DNA from: Auanema rhodensis
Taxonomy: Eukaryota; Nematoda; Chromadorea; Rhabditida; Rhabditidae
Assembly: GCA_964057225.1 (NCBI GenBank)
Contig: OZ059899.1
Location: 17,492,501-17,556,500 of the forward strand
Direction of reading: 5' to 3'
DNA length: 64,000 bases
Position numbers and translations under genes: made by a program. This document shows positions 22,501 to 38,171 of the stretch, piece by piece. The stretch's first letter is position 1. Every line of letters starts with the position of its first letter. The notes beneath the pieces were generated by a model, which had not been told where the DNA came from, made no database searches, and saw only the letters and a program-made list of their open reading frames with translations.

Positions 22501-25198
22501 CAGGGAAAATTTTTGTCAAAATGTTTTTGGAAGCAATGTTGAGTGTACATGGAAACTCAACATACACTAATGCATCATTTTTCAAACGATCATAACTAAT
22601 TTTTGTATTGAGCGTTTCTCAATGTAGTATAGTGCATTCGATGCGGATTTTTAAGCTGCGTCGATCTATGTTATCAGATTTGCGCTATCTTAAAAATGCA
22701 CCGAGATATCAACTGATATAAGTTCACACTTATATCCTCGATTTTCACCCTGAAGAATTAATTTTTTCGTTGAATAACATTGTCCATCGTCTTCGCCTTG
22801 AAAAAAGGAATCTAAAAACATCTACTTTTTGTGAAATTATTTTGAAATTTTCAGGGAAAATTTTTGTCAAAATGTTTTTGGAAGCAATGTTGAGTGTACA
22901 TGGAAACTCAACATACACTAATGCATCATTTTTCAAACGATCATAACTAATTTTTGTATCGAGCGTTTCTCAATGTAGTATAGTGCATTCGATGCGGATT
23001 TTTAAGCTGCGTCGATCTATGTTATCAGATTTGCGCTATCTTAAAAATGCACCGAGATATCAACTGATATAAGTTCACACTTATATCCTCGATTTTCAAC
23101 CTGAAGAATTAATTTCTTCGTTGAATAACAATGTCCATCGTCTTCGCCTTAAAAAAAAAATCTAAAAACATCTACTTTTTGTGAAATTATTTTGAAATTT
23201 TTAGGGAAAATTTTTGTCAAAAAGTTTTTGGAAGCAATGTTGAGTGTACATGGAAACTCAACATACACTAATGCATCATTTTTCAAACGATCATAACTAA
23301 TTTTTGTATTGAGGGTTTCTCAATGTAGTATAGTGCATTCGATGCGGATTTTTAAGCTGCGTCGATCTATGTTATCAGATTTGCGCTATCTTTAAAATGC
23401 ACCGATATATCAACTGATATAAGTTCACACTTATATCCTCGATTTTCACCCTGAAGAATTAATTTTTTTGTTGAATAACAATGTCCATCGTCTTCGCCTT
23501 AAAAAAAAATCTAAAAACATCTACTTTTTGTGAAATTATTTTGAAATTTTTAGGGAAAATTTTTGTCAAAATGTTTTTGGAAGCAATGTTGAGTGTACAT
23601 GGAAACTCAACATACACTAATGCATCATTTTTCAAACGATCATAACTAATTTTTGTATTGAGGGTTTCTCAATGTAGTATAGTGCATTCGATGCGGATTT
23701 TTAAGCTGCGTCGATCTATGTTATCAGATTTGCGCTATCTTAAAAATGCACCGAGATATCAACTGATATAAGTTCACACTTATATCCTCGATTTTCAACC
23801 TGAAGAATTAATTATTTTGTTGAATAACATTGTCCATCGTTTTCGCCTTGAAAAAAGAAATCTAAAAACATCTACTTTTTGTAAAATTATTTTGAAATTT
23901 TTAGGGAAAATTTTTGTCAAAAAGTTTTTGGAAGCAATGTTGAGTGTACATGGAAACTCAACATACACTAATGCATCATTTTTCAAACGATCATAACTAA
24001 TTTTTGTATTGAGCGTTTCTCAATGTAGTATAGTGCATTCGATGCGGATTTTTAAGCTGCGTCGATCTTTGTTATCAGATTTGCGCTATCTTTAAAATGC
24101 ACCGATATATCAACTGATATAAGTTCACACTTATATCCTCGATTTTCACCCTGAAGAATTAATTTTTTTGTTGAATAACATTGTCCATCGTTTTCGCCTT
24201 GAAAAACGAAATCTAAAAACATCTACTTTTTGTAAAAATATTTTGAAATTTTTAGGGAAAATTTTTGTCAAAATGTTTTTGGAAGCAATGTTGAGTGTAC
24301 ATGGAAACTCAACATACACTAATGCATCATTTTTCAAACGATCATAACTAATTTTTGTATTGAGCGTTTCTCAATGTAGTATAGTGCATTCGATGCGGAT
24401 TTTTAAGCTGCTTCGATCTATGTTATCAGATTTGCGCTATCTTTAAAATGCACCGATATATCAACTGATATAAGTTCACACTTATATCCTCGATTTTCAC
24501 CCTGAAGAATTAATTTTTTTGTTGAATAACATTGTCCATCGTCTTCACCTTGAAAAAAGGAATCTAAAAACAACTACTTTTTGTAAAATTATTCTGAAAT
24601 TTTTAGGGAAAATTTTTGTCAAAATGTTTTTGGAAGCAATGTTGAGTGTACATGGAAACTCAACATACACTAATGCATCATTTTTCAAACGATCATAACT
24701 AATTTTTGTATTGAGCGTTTCTCAATGTAGTATAGTGCATTCGATGCGGATTTTTAAGCTGCGTCGATCTATGTTATCAGATTTGCGCTAGCTTAAAAAT
24801 GCACCGAGATATCAACTGATATAAGTTCACACTTATATCCTCGATTTTCAACCTGAAGAATTAATTTCTTCGTTGAATAACAATGTCCATCGTCTTCGCC
24901 TTAAAAAAAAAAATCTAAAAACATCTACTTTTTGTGAAATTATTTTGAAATTTTTAGGGAAAATTTTTGTCAAAAAGTTTTTGGAAGCAATGTTGAGTGT
25001 ACATGGAAACTCAACATACACTAATGCATCATTTTTCAAACGATCATAACTAATTTTTGTATTGAGCGTTTCTCAATGTAGTATAGTGCATTCGATGCGG
25101 ATTTTTAAGCTGCGTCGATCTATGTTATCAGATTTGCGCTATCTTTAAAATGCACCGATATATCAACTGATATAAGTTCACACTTATATCCTCGATTT
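18536..25198. repeat. Eight-monomer block duplicated 11 monomers apart (+3858 bp)
   Basis: 18536-21340 and 22394-25198 match monomer by monomer. Shared rare markers include AAAACAACTACTTT (near 20709 and 24567), GCTGCTTCGATC (near 20550 and 24408), TTTGTAAAAATATT (near 20371 and 24229) and the two successive short monomers of 350 and 349 bp. The three monomers between the blocks (21341, 21692, 22043) are of other types. The repeat period is therefore an 11-mer. Small differences, such as TTATTTTGTTG near 23812, arose after the duplication. Confidence 0.85.
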
Positions 25199-28100
25199 TC
25201 ACCCTGAAGAATTAATTTTTTTGTTGAATAACATTGTCCATCGTTTTCGCCTTGAAAAACGAAATCTAAAAACATCTACTTTTTGTAAAATTATTTTGAA
25301 ATTTTTAGGGAAAATTTTTGTCAAAATGTTTTTGGAAGCAATGCTGAGTGTACATGGAAACTCAACATACACTAATGCATCATTTTTCAAACGATCATAA
25401 CTAATTTTTGTATCGAGCGTTTCTCAATGTAGTATAGTGCATTCGATGCGGATTTTTAAGCTGCGTCGATCTATGTTATCAGATTTGCGCTATCTTAAAA
25501 ATGCACCGAGATATCAACTGATATAAGTTCACACATATATCCTCAATTTTCACCCTGAAGAATTAATTTTTTTGTTGAATAACATTGTCCATCGTCTTCG
25601 CCTTGAAAAAAGGAATCTAAAAACATCTACTTTTTGTAAAATTATTTTGAAATTTTTAGGTAAAATTTTTGTCAAAAAGTTTTTGGAAGCAATGTTGAGT
25701 GTACATGGAAACTCAACATACACTAATGCATCATTTTTCAAACGATCATAACTAATTTTCGTATTAAGCGTTTCTCAATGTAGTATAGTGCATTCGATGT
25801 GGATTTTTAAGCTGCGTCGATCTGTGTTATCAGATTTGCGCTAGCTTAAAAATGCACCGAGATATCAACTGATATAAGTTCACACATATATCCTCAATTT
25901 TCACCCTGAAGAATTAATTTTTTTGTTGAATAACATTGTCCATCGTCTTCGCCTTAAAAAAAAAAATCTAAAAACATCTACTTTTTGTGAAATTATTTTG
26001 AAATTTTTAGGGAAAATTTTTGTCAAAAAGTTTTTGGAAGCAATGTTGAGTGTACATGGAAACTCAACATACACTAATGCATCATTTTTCAAACGATCAT
26101 AACTAATTTTCGTATTAAGCGTTTCTCAATGTAGTATAGTGCATTCGATGCGGATTTTTAAGCTGCGTCGATCTATGTTATCAGATTTGCGCTATCTTTA
26201 AAATGCACCGATATATCAACTGATATAAGTTCACACTTATATCCTCGATTTTCAACCTGAAGAATTAATTTCTTCGTTGAATAACAATGTCCATCGTCTT
26301 CGCCTTAAAAAAAAAAATCTAAAAACATCTACTTTTTGTGAAATTATTTTGAAATTTTTAGGGAAAATTTTTGTTAAAAAGTTTTTGGAAGCAATGTTGA
26401 GTGTACATGGAAACTCAACATACACTAATGCATCATTTTTCAAACGATCATAACTAATTTTTGTATTGAGCGTTTCTCAATGTAGTATAGTGCATTCGAT
26501 GCGGATTTTTAAGCTGCGTCGATCTATGTTATCAGATTTGCGCTATCTTAAAAATGCACCGAGATATCAACTGATATAAGTTCACACTTATATCCTCGAT
26601 TTTCACCCTGAAGAATTAATTTTTTCGTTGAATAACATTGTCCATCGTCTTCGCCTTGAAAAAAGGAATCTAAAAACATCTACTTTTTGTGAAATTATTT
26701 TGAAATTTTCAGGGAAAATTTTTGTCAAAATGTTTTTGGAAGCAATGTTGAGTGTACATGGAAACTCAACATACACTAATGCATCATTTTTCAAACGATC
26801 ATAACTAATTTTTGTATCGAGCGTTTCTCAATGTAGTATAGTGCATTCGATGCGGATTTTTAAGCTGCGTCGATCTATGTTATCAGATTTGCGCTATCTT
26901 AAAAATGCACCGAGATATCAACTGATATAAGTTCACACTTATATCCTCGATTTTCAACCTGAAGAATTAATTTCTTCGTTGAATAACAATGTCCATCGTC
27001 TTCGCCTTAAAAAAAAAATCTAAAAACATCTACTTTTTGTGAAATTATTTTGAAATTTTCAGGGAAAATTTTTGTCAAAATGTTTTTGGAAGCAATGTTG
27101 AGTGTACATGGAAACTCAACATACACTAATGCATCATTTTTCAAACGATCATTACTAATTTTTGTATCGAGCGTTTCTCAATGTAGTATAGTGCATTCGA
27201 TGCGGATTTTTAAGCTGCGTCGATCTATGTTATCAGATTTGCGCTATCTTAAAAATGCACCGAGATATCAACTGATATAAGTTCACACTTATATCCTCGA
27301 TTTTCAACCTGAAGAATTAATTTCTTCGTTGAATAACAATGTCCATCGTCTTCGCCTTAAAAAAAAAATCTAAAAACATCTACTTTTTGTGAAATTATTT
27401 TGAAATTTTTAGGGAAAATTTTTGTCAAAAAGTTTTTGGAAGCAATGTTGAGTGTACATGGAAACTCAACATACACTAATGCATCATTTTTCAAACGATC
27501 ATAACTAATTTTTGTATTGAGCGTTTCTCAATGTAGTATAGTGCATTCGATGCGGATTTTTAAGCTGCGTCGATCTATGTTATCAGATTTGCGCTATCTT
27601 TAAAATGCACCGATATATCAACTGATATAAGTTCACACTTATATCCTCGATTTTCACCCTGAAGAATTAATTTTTTTGTTGAATAACAATGTCCATCGTC
27701 TTCGCCTTAAAAAAAAATCTAAAAACATCTACTTTTTGTGAAATTATTTTGAAATTTTTAGGGAAAATTTTTGTCAAAATGTTTTTGGAAGCAATGTTGA
27801 GTGTACATGGAAACTCAACATACACTAATGCATCATTTTTCAAACGATCATAACTAATTTTTGTATTGAGCGTTTCTCAATGTAGTATAGTGCATTCGAT
27901 GCGGATTTTTAAGCTGCGTCGATCTATGTTATCAGATTTGCGCTATCTTAAAAATGCACCGAGATATCAACTGATATAAGTTCACACTTATATCCTCGAT
28001 TTTCAACCTGAAGAATTAATTTTTTTGTTGAATAACATTGTCCATCGTTTTCGCCTTGAAAAAAGAAATCTAAAAACATCTACTTTTTGTAAAATTATTT

Positions 28101-29757
28101 TGAAATTTTTAGGGAAAATTTTTGTCAAAAAGTTTTTGGAAGCAATGTTGAGTGTACATGGAAACTCAACATACACTAATGCATCATTTTTCAAACGATC
28201 ATAACTAATTTTTGTATTGAGCGTTTCTCAATGTAGTATAGTGCATTCGATGCGGATTTTTAAGCTGCGTCGATCTATGTTATCAGATTTGCGCTAGCTT
28301 AAAAATGCACCGAGATATCAACTGATATAAGTTCACACTTATATCCTCGATTTTCAACCTGAAGAATTAATTTCTTCGTTGAATAACAATGTCCATCGTC
28401 TTCGCCTTAAAAAAAAAAATCTAAAAACATCTACTTTTTGTGAAATTATTTTGAAATTTTTAGGGAAAATTTTTGTCAAAAAGTTTTTGGAAGCAATGTT
28501 GAGTGTACATGGAAACTCAACATACACTAATGCATCATTTTTCAAACGATCATAACTAATTTTTGTATTGAGCGTTTCTCAATGTAGTATAGTGCATTCG
28601 ATGCGGATTTTTAAGCTGCGTCGATCTATGTTATCAGATTTGCGCTATCTTTAAAATGCACCGATATATCAACTGATATAAGTTCACACTTATATCCTCG
28701 ATTTTCACCCTGAAGAATTAATTTTTTTGTTGAATAACATTGTCCATCGTTTTCGCCTTGAAAAACGAAATCTAAAAACATCTACTTTTTGTAAAATTAT
28801 TTTGAAATTTTTAGGGAAAATTTTTGTCAAAATGTTTTTGGAAGCAATGCTGAGTGTACATGGAAACTCAACATACACTAATGCATCATTTTTCAAACGA
28901 TCATAACTAATTTTTGTATCGAGCGTTTCTCAATGTAGTATAGTGCATTCGATGCGGATTTTTAAGCTGCGTCGATCTATGTTATCAGATTTGCGCTATC
29001 TTAAAAATGCACCGAGATATCAACTGATATAAGTTCACACATATATCCTCAATTTTCACCCTGAAGAATTAATTTTTTTGTTGAATAACATTGTCCATCG
29101 TCTTCGCCTTGAAAAAAGGAATCTAAAAACATCTACTTTTTGTAAAATTATTTTGAAATTTTTAGGTAAAATTTTTGTCAAAAAGTTTTTGGAAGCAATG
29201 TTGAGTGTACATGGAAACTCAACATACACTAATGCATCATTTTTCAAACGATCATAACTAATTTTCGTATTAAGCGTTTCTCAATGTAGTATAGTGCATT
29301 CGATGTGGATTTTTAAGCTGCGTCGATCTGTGTTATCAGATTTGCGCTAGCTTAAAAATGCACCGAGATATCAACTGATATAAGTTCACACATATATCCT
29401 CAATTTTCACCCTGAAGAATTAATTTTTTTGTTGAATAACATTGTCCATCGTCTTCGCCTTAAAAAAAAAAATCTAAAAACATCTACTTTTTGTGAAATT
29501 ATTTTGAAATTTTTAGGGAAAATTTTTGTCAAAAAGTTTTTGGAAGCAATGTTGAGTGTACATGGAAACTCAACATACACTAATGCATCATTTTTCAAAC
29601 GATCATAACTAATTTTCGTATTAAGCGTTTCTCAATGTAGTATAGTGCATTCGATGCGGATTTTTAAGCTGCGTCGATCTATGTTATCAGATTTGCGCTA
29701 TCTTAAAAATGCACCGAGATATCAACTGATATAAGTTCACACTTATATCCTCGATTT
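24848..29757. repeat. Four-monomer block duplicated 10 monomers apart (+3506 bp)
   Basis: 24848-26251 and 28354-29757 share their monomer order and private markers: ATGCTGAG (near 25342 and 28848), TCACACATATATCCTC (near 25530 and 29036), AGGTAAAATTTT (near 25659 and 29165), and GATGTGGATT (near 25797 and 29303). Between them, 26252-28353 holds P- and N-type monomers of the 17-19 kb kind, then one CTTGAAAAAAGAAATC monomer at 28003. Confidence 0.83.
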
Positions 29758-31157
29758 TCAACCTGAAGAATTAATTTCTTCGTTGAATAACAATGTCCAT
29801 CGTCTTCGCCTTAAAAAAAAAATCTAAAAACATCTACTTTTTGTGAAATTATTTTGAAATTTTCAGGGAAAATTTTTGTCAAAATGTTTTTGGAAGCAAT
29901 GTTGAGTGTACATGGAAACTCAACATACACTAATGCATCATTTTTCAAACGATCATAACTAATTTTTGTATTGAGCGTTTCTCAATGTAGTATAGTGCAT
30001 TCGATGCGGATTTTTAAGCTGCGTCGATCTATGTTATCAGATTTGCGCTATCTTAAAAATGCACCGAGATATCAACTGATATAAGTTCACACTTATATCC
30101 TCGATTTTCACCCTGAAGAATTAATTTTTTCGTTGAATAACATTGTCCATCGTCTTCGCCTTGAAAAAAGGAATCTAAAAACATCTACTTTTTGTGAAAT
30201 TATTTTGAAATTTTCAGGGAAAATTTTTGTCAAAATGTTTTTGGAAGCAATGTTGAGTGTACATGGAAACTCAACATACACTAATGCATCATTTTTCAAA
30301 CGATCATAACTAATTTTTGTATCGAGCGTTTCTCAATGTAGTATAGTGCATTCGATGCGGATTTTTAAGCTGCGTCGATCTATGTTATCAGATTTGCGCT
30401 ATCTTAAAAATGCACCGAGATATCAACTGATATAAGTTCACACTCATATCCTCGATTTTCAACCTGAAGAATTAATTTCTTCGTTGAATAACAATGTCCA
30501 TCGTCTTCGCCTTAAAAAAAAAATCTAAAAACATCTACTTTTTGTGAAATTATTTTGAAATTTTTAGGGAAAATTTTTGTCAAAAAGTTTTTGGAAGCAA
30601 TGTTGAGTGTACATGGAAACTCAACATACACTAATGCATCATTTTTCAAACGATCATAACTAATTTTTGTATTGAGCGTTTCTCAATGTAGTATAGTGCA
30701 TTCGATGCGGATTTTTAAGCTGCGTCGATCTATGTTATCAGATTTGCGCTATCTTTAAAATGCACCGATATATCAACTGATATAAGTTCACACTTATATC
30801 CTCGATTTTCACCCTGAAGAATTAATTTTTTTGTTGAATAACAATGTCCATCGTCTTCGCCTTAAAAAAAAATCTAAAAACATCTACTTTTTGTGAAATT
30901 ATTTTGAAATTTTTAGGGAAAATTTTTGTCAAAATGTTTTTGGAAGCAATGTTGAGTGTACATGGAAACTCAACATACACTAATGCATCATTTTTCAAAC
31001 GATCATAACTAATTTTTGTATTGAGCGTTTCTCAATGTAGTATAGTGCATTCGATGCGGATTTTTAAGCTGCGTCGATCTATGTTATCAGATTTGCGCTA
31101 GCTTAAAAATGCACCGAGATATCAACTGATATAAGTTCACACTTATATCCTCGATTT
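29758..31157. repeat. Mixed 351-bp monomers between duplicated blocks
   Basis: Four monomers at 29758 (P), 30108 (N with TTTTCAGGG), 30459 (P) and 30809 (P). They resemble the run 26603-28002, but 29758 keeps TTTTCAGGG after its A-run and a private CACACTCATATCC occurs near 30440. Nothing other than satellite is present. Confidence 0.7.
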
Positions 31158-34100
31158 TCAACCTGAAGAATTAATTTCTTCGTTGAATAACAATGTCCAT
31201 CGTCTTCGCCTTAAAAAAAAAAATTTAAAAACATCTACTTTTTGTGAAATTATTTTGAAATTTTTAGGGAAAATTTTTGTCAAAAAGTTTTTGGAAGCAA
31301 TGTTGAGTGTACATGGAAACTCAACATACACTAATGCATCATTTTTCAAACGATCATAACTAATTTTTGTATTGAGCGTTTCTCAATGTAGTATAGTGCA
31401 TTCGATGCGGATTTTTAAGCTGCGTCGATCTATGTTATCAGATTTGCGCTATCTTTAAAATGCACCGATATATCAACTGATATAAGTTCACACTTATATC
31501 CTCGATTTTCACCCTGAAGAATTAATTTTTTTGTTGAATAACATTGTCCATCGTCTTCACCTTGAAAAAAGAAATCTAAAAACATCTACTTTTTGTGAAA
31601 TTATTTTGAAATTTTTAGGGAAAATTTTTGTCAAAAAGTTTTTGGAAGCAATGTTGAGTGTACATGGAAACTCAACATACACTAATGCATCATTTTTCAA
31701 ACGATCATAACTAATTTTTGTATCGAGCGTTTCTCAATGTAGTATAGTGCATTCGATGCGGATTTTTAAGCTGCGTCGATCTATGTTATCAGATTTGCGC
31801 TATCTTAAAAATGCACCGAGATATCAACTGATATAAGTTCACACATATATCCTCAATTTTCACCCTGAAGAATTAATTTTTTTGTTGAATAACATTGTCC
31901 ATCGTCTTCGCCTTGAAAAAAGGAATCTAAAAACATCTACTTTTTGTAAAATTATTTTGAAATTTTTAGGTAAAATTTTTGTCAAAAAGTTTTTGGAAGC
32001 AATGTTGAGTGTACATGGAAACTCAACATACACTAATGCATCATTTTTCAAACGATCATAACTAATTTTCGTATTAAGCGTTTCTCAATGTAGTATAGTG
32101 CATTCGATGTGGATTTTTAAGCTGCGTCGATCTGTGTTATCAGATTTGCGCTATCTTAAAAATGCACCGAGATATCAACTGATATAAGTTCACACATATA
32201 TCCTCAATTTTCACCCTGAAGAATTAATTTTTTTGTTGAATAACATTGTCCATCGTCTTCGCCTTGAAAAAAGGAATCTAAAAACATCTACTTTTTGTAA
32301 AATTATTTTGAAATTTTTAGGTAAAATTTTTGTCAAAAAGTTTTTGGAAGCAATGTTGAGTGTACATGGAAACTCAACATACACTAATGCATCATTTTTC
32401 AAACGATCATAACTAATTTTCGTATTAAGCGTTTCTCAATGTAGTATAGTGCATTCGATGTGGATTTTTAAGCTGCGTCGATCTGTGTTATCAGATTTGC
32501 GCTAGCTTAAAAATGCACCGAGATATCAACTGATATAAGTTCACACATATATCCTCAATTTTCACCCTGAAGAATTAATTTTTTTGTTGAATAACATTGT
32601 CCATCGTCTTCGCCTTAAAAAAAAAAATCTAAAAACATCTACTTTTTGTGAAATTATTTTGAAATTTTTAGGGAAAATTTTTGTCAAAAAGTTTTTGGAA
32701 GCAATGTTGAGTGTACATGGAAACTCAACATACACTAATGCATCATTTTTCAAACGATCATAACTAATTTTCGTATTAAGCGTTTCTCAATGTAGTATAG
32801 TGCATTCGATGCGGATTTTTAAGCTGCGTCGATCTATGTTATCAGATTTGCGCTATCTTTAAAATGCACCGATATATCAACTGATATAAGATCACACTTA
32901 TATCCTCGATTTTCAACCTGAAGAATTAATTTCTTCGTTGAATAACAATGTCCATCGTCTTCGCCTTAAAAAAAAAATCTAAAAACATCTACTTTTTGTG
33001 AAATTATTTTGAAATTTTTAGGGAAAATTTTTGTTAAAAAGTTTTTGGAAGCAATGTTGAGTGTACATGGAAACTCAACATACACTAATGCATCATTTTT
33101 CAAACGATCATAACTAATTTTTGTATTGAGCGTTTCTCAATGTAGTATAGTGCATTCGATGCGGATTTTTAAGCTGCGTCGATCTATGTTATCAGATTTG
33201 CGCTATCTTAAAAATGCACCGAGATATCAACTGATATAAGTTCACACTTATATCCTCGATTTTCAACCTGAAGAATTAATTTCTTCGTTGAATAACAATG
33301 TCCATCGTCTTCGCCTTAAAAAAAAAATCTAAAAACATCTACTTTTTGTGAAATTATTTTGAAATTTTTAGGGAAAATTTTTGTCAAAAAGTTTTTGGAA
33401 GCAATGTTGAGTGTACATGGAAACTCAACATACACTAATGCATCATTTTTCAAACGATCATAACTAATTTTTGTATTGAGCGTTTCTCAATGTAGTATAG
33501 TGCATTCGATGCGGATTTTTAAGCTGCGTCGATCTATGTTATCAGATTTGCGCTATCTTAAAAATGCACCGAGATATCAACTGATATAAGTTCACACTTA
33601 TATCCTCGATTTTCAACCTGAAGAATTAATTTCTTCGTTGAATAACAATGTCCATCGTCTTCGCCTTAAAAAAAAAAATCTAAAAACATCTACTTTTTGT
33701 GAAATTATTTTGAAATTTTTAGGGAAAATTTTTGTCAAAAAGTTTTTGGAAGCAATGTTGAGTGTACATGGAAACTCAACATACACTAATGCATCATTTT
33801 TCAAACGATCATAACTAATTTTCGTATTAAGCGTTTCTCAATGTAGTATAGTGCATTCGATGCGGATTTTTAAGCTGCGTCGATCTATGTTATCAGATTT
33901 GCGCTATCTTAAAAATGCACCGAGATATCAACTGATATAAGTTCACACATATATCCTCAATTTTCACCCTGAAGAATTAATTTTTTTGTTGAATAACATT
34001 GTCCATCGTCTTCGCCTTAAAAAAAAAAATCTAAAAACATCTACTTTTTGTGAAATTATTTTGAAATTTTTAGGGAAAATTTTTGTCAAAAAGTTTTTGG

Positions 34101-37100
34101 AAGCAATGTTGAGTGTACATGGAAACTCAACATACACTAATGCATCATTTTTCAAACGATCATAACTAATTTTCGTATTAAGCGTTTCTCAATGTAGTAT
34201 AGTGCATTCGATGCGGATTTTTAAGCTGCGTCGATCTATGTTATCAGATTTGCGCTATCTTTAAAATGCACCGATATATCAACTGATATAAGATCACACT
34301 TATATCCTCGATTTTCAACCTGAAGAATTAATTTCTTCGTTGAATAACAATGTCCATCGTCTTCGCCTTAAAAAAAAAAATCTAAAAACATCTACTTTTT
34401 GTGAAATTATTTTGAAATTTTTAGGGAAAATTTTTGTTAAAAAGTTTTTGGAAGCAATGTTGAGTGTACATGGAAACTCAACATACACTAATGCATCATT
34501 TTTCAAACGATCATAACTAATTTTTGTATTGAGCGTTTCTCAATGTAGTATAGTGCATTCGATGCGGATTTTTAAGCTGCGTCGATCTATGTTATCAGAT
34601 TTGCGCTATCTTAAAAATGCACCGAGATATCAACTGATATAAGTTCACACTTATATCCTCGATTTTCAACCTGAAGAATTAATTTCTTCGTTGAATAACA
34701 ATGTCCATCGTCTTCGCCTTAAAAAAAAAATCTAAAAACATCTACTTTTTGTGAAATTATTTTGAAATTTTTAGGGAAAATTTTTGTCAAAAAGTTTTTG
34801 GAAGCAATGTTGAGTGTACATGGAAACTCAACATACACTAATGCATCATTTTTCAAACGATCATAACTAATTTTTGTATTGAGCGTTTCTCAATGTAGTA
34901 TAGTGCATTCGATGCGGATTTTTAAGCTGCGTCGATCTATGTTATCAGATTTGCGCTATCTTTAAAATGCACCGATATATCAACTGATATAAGTTCACAC
35001 TTATATCCTCGATTTTCACCCTGAAGAATTAATTTTTTTGTTGAATAACAATGTCCATCGTCTTCGCCTTAAAAAAAAATCTAAAAACATCTACTTTTTG
35101 TGAAATTATTTTGAAATTTTTAGGGAAAATTTTTGTCAAAATGTTTTTGGAAGCAATGTTGAGTGTACATGGAAACTCAACATACACTAATGCATCATTT
35201 TTCAAACGATCATAACTAATTTTTGTATTGAGCGTTTCTCAATGTAGTATAGTGCATTCGATGCGGATTTTTAAGCTGCGTCGATCTATGTTATCAGATT
35301 TGCGCTATCTTAAAAATGCACCGAGATATCAACTGATATAAGTTCACACTTATATCCTCGATTTTCAACCTGAAGAATTAATTTTTTTGTTGAATAACAT
35401 TGTCCATCGTTTTCGCCTTGAAAAAAGAAATCTAAAAACATCTACTTTTTGTAAAATTATTTTGAAATTTTTAGGGAAAATTTTTGTCAAAAAGTTTTTG
35501 GAAGCAATGTTGAGTGTACATGGAAACTCAACATACACTAATGCATCATTTTTCAAACGATCATAACTAATTTTTGTATTGAGCGTTTCTCAATGTAGTA
35601 TAGTGCATTCGATGCGGATTTTTAAGCTGCGTCGATCTATGTTATCAGATTTGCGCTAGCTTAAAAATGCACCGAGATATCAACTGATATAAGTTCACAC
35701 TTATATCCTCGATTTTCAACCTGAAGAATTAATTTCTTCGTTGAATAACAATGTCCATCGTCTTCGCCTTAAAAAAAAAAATCTAAAAACATCTACTTTT
35801 TGTGAAATTATTTTGAAATTTTTAGGGAAAATTTTTGTCAAAAAGTTTTTGGAAGCAATGTTGAGTGTACATGGAAACTCAACATACACTAATGCATCAT
35901 TTTTCAAACGATCATAACTAATTTTTGTATTGAGCGTTTCTCAATGTAGTATAGTGCATTCGATGCGGATTTTTAAGCTGCGTCGATCTATGTTATCAGA
36001 TTTGCGCTATCTTTAAAATGCACCGATATATCAACTGATATAAGTTCACACTTATATCCTCGATTTTCACCCTGAAGAATTAATTTTTTTGTTGAATAAC
36101 ATTGTCCATCGTCTTCACCTTGAAAAAAGGAATCTAAAAACATCTACTTTTTGTGAAATTATTTTGAAATTTTTAGGGAAAATTTTTGTCAAAAAGTTTT
36201 TGGAAGCAATGTTGAGTGTACATGGAAACTCAACATACACTAATGCATCATTTTTCAAACGATCATAACTAATTTTTGTATCGAGCGTTTCTCAATGTAG
36301 TATAGTGCATTCGATGCGGATTTTTAAGCTGCGTCGATCTATGTTATCAGATTTGCGCTATCTTAAAAATGCACCGAGATATCAACTGATATAAGTTCAC
36401 ACATATATCCTCAATTTTCACCCTGAAGAATTAATTTTTTTGTTGAATAACATTGTCCATCGTCTTCGCCTTGAAAAAAGGAATCTAAAAACATCTACTT
36501 TTTGTAAAATTATTTTGAAATTTTTAGGTAAAATTTTTGTCAAAAAGTTTTTGGAAGCAATGTTGAGTGTACATGGAAACTCAACATACACTAATGCATC
36601 ATTTTTCAAACGATCATAACTAATTTTCGTATTAAGCGTTTCTCAATGTAGTATAGTGCATTCGATGTGGATTTTTAAGCTGCGTCGATCTGTGTTATCA
36701 GATTTGCGCTATCTTAAAAATGCACCGAGATATCAACTGATATAAGTTCACACATATATCCTCAATTTTCACCCTGAAGAATTAATTTTTTTGTTGAATA
36801 ACATTGTCCATCGTCTTCGCCTTGAAAAAAGGAATCTAAAAACATCTACTTTTTGTAAAATTATTTTGAAATTTTTAGGTAAAATTTTTGTCAAAAAGTT
36901 TTTGGAAGCAATGTTGAGTGTACATGGAAACTCAACATACACTAATGCATCATTTTTCAAACGATCATAACTAATTTTCGTATTAAGCGTTTCTCAATGT
37001 AGTATAGTGCATTCGATGTGGATTTTTAAGCTGCGTCGATCTGTGTTATCAGATTTGCGCTAGCTTAAAAATGCACCGAGATATCAACTGATATAAGTTC

Positions 37101-38171
37101 ACACATATATCCTCAATTTTCACCCTGAAGAATTAATTTTTTTGTTGAATAACATTGTCCATCGTCTTCGCCTTAAAAAAAAAAATCTAAAAACATCTAC
37201 TTTTTGTGAAATTATTTTGAAATTTTTAGGGAAAATTTTTGTCAAAAAGTTTTTGGAAGCAATGTTGAGTGTACATGGAAACTCAACATACACTAATGCA
37301 TCATTTTTCAAACGATCATAACTAATTTTCGTATTAAGCGTTTCTCAATGTAGTATAGTGCATTCGATGCGGATTTTTAAGCTGCGTCGATCTATGTTAT
37401 CAGATTTGCGCTATCTTTAAAATGCACCGATATATCAACTGATATAAGATCACACTTATATCCTCGATTTTCAACCTGAAGAATTAATTTCTTCGTTGAA
37501 TAACAATGTCCATCGTCTTCGCCTTAAAAAAAAAAATCTAAAAACATCTACTTTTTGTGAAATTATTTTGAAATTTTTAGGGAAAATTTTTGTTAAAAAG
37601 TTTTTGGAAGCAATGTTGAGTGTACATGGAAACTCAACATACACTAATGCATCATTTTTCAAACGATCATAACTAATTTTTGTATTGAGCGTTTCTCAAT
37701 GTAGTATAGTGCATTCGATGCGGATTTTTAAGCTGCGTCGATCTATGTTATCAGATTTGCGCTATCTTAAAAATGCACCGAGATATCAACTGATATAAGT
37801 TCACACTTATATCCTCGATTTTCAACCTGAAGAATTAATTTCTTCGTTGAATAACAATGTCCATCGTCTTCGCCTTAAAAAAAAAATCTAAAAACATCTA
37901 CTTTTTGTGAAATTATTTTGAAATTTTTAGGGAAAATTTTTGTCAAAAAGTTTTTGGAAGCAATGTTGAGTGTACATGGAAACTCAACATACACTAATGC
38001 ATCATTTTTCAAACGATCATAACTAATTTTTGTATTGAGCGTTTCTCAATGTAGTATAGTGCATTCGATGCGGATTTTTAAGCTGCGTCGATCTATGTTA
38101 TCAGATTTGCGCTATCTTTAAAATGCACCGATATATCAACTGATATAAGTTCACACTTATATCCTCGATTT
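31158..38171. repeat. Seven-monomer block duplicated 13 monomers apart (+4558 bp)
   Basis: 31158-33612 and 35716-38171 match in order: a P-type with 11 A, a CTTCACCTTG monomer, two AGGTAAAATTTT monomers, a CACATATATCCTC monomer, a TTTGTTAAAAAG monomer preceded by AAGATCACAC, and a P-type. AAGATCACAC occurs near 32888, 34291 and 37447. A-run length differs by one between the corresponding monomers at 32913 and 37471, showing slippage after duplication. Confidence 0.82.

Noticed and set aside
27050-27280. 76-residue plus-strand frame
   Set aside because: It starts at TTG and is longer than its neighbours only because of one base change (CATAAC to CATTAC near 27153) that removes a stop.
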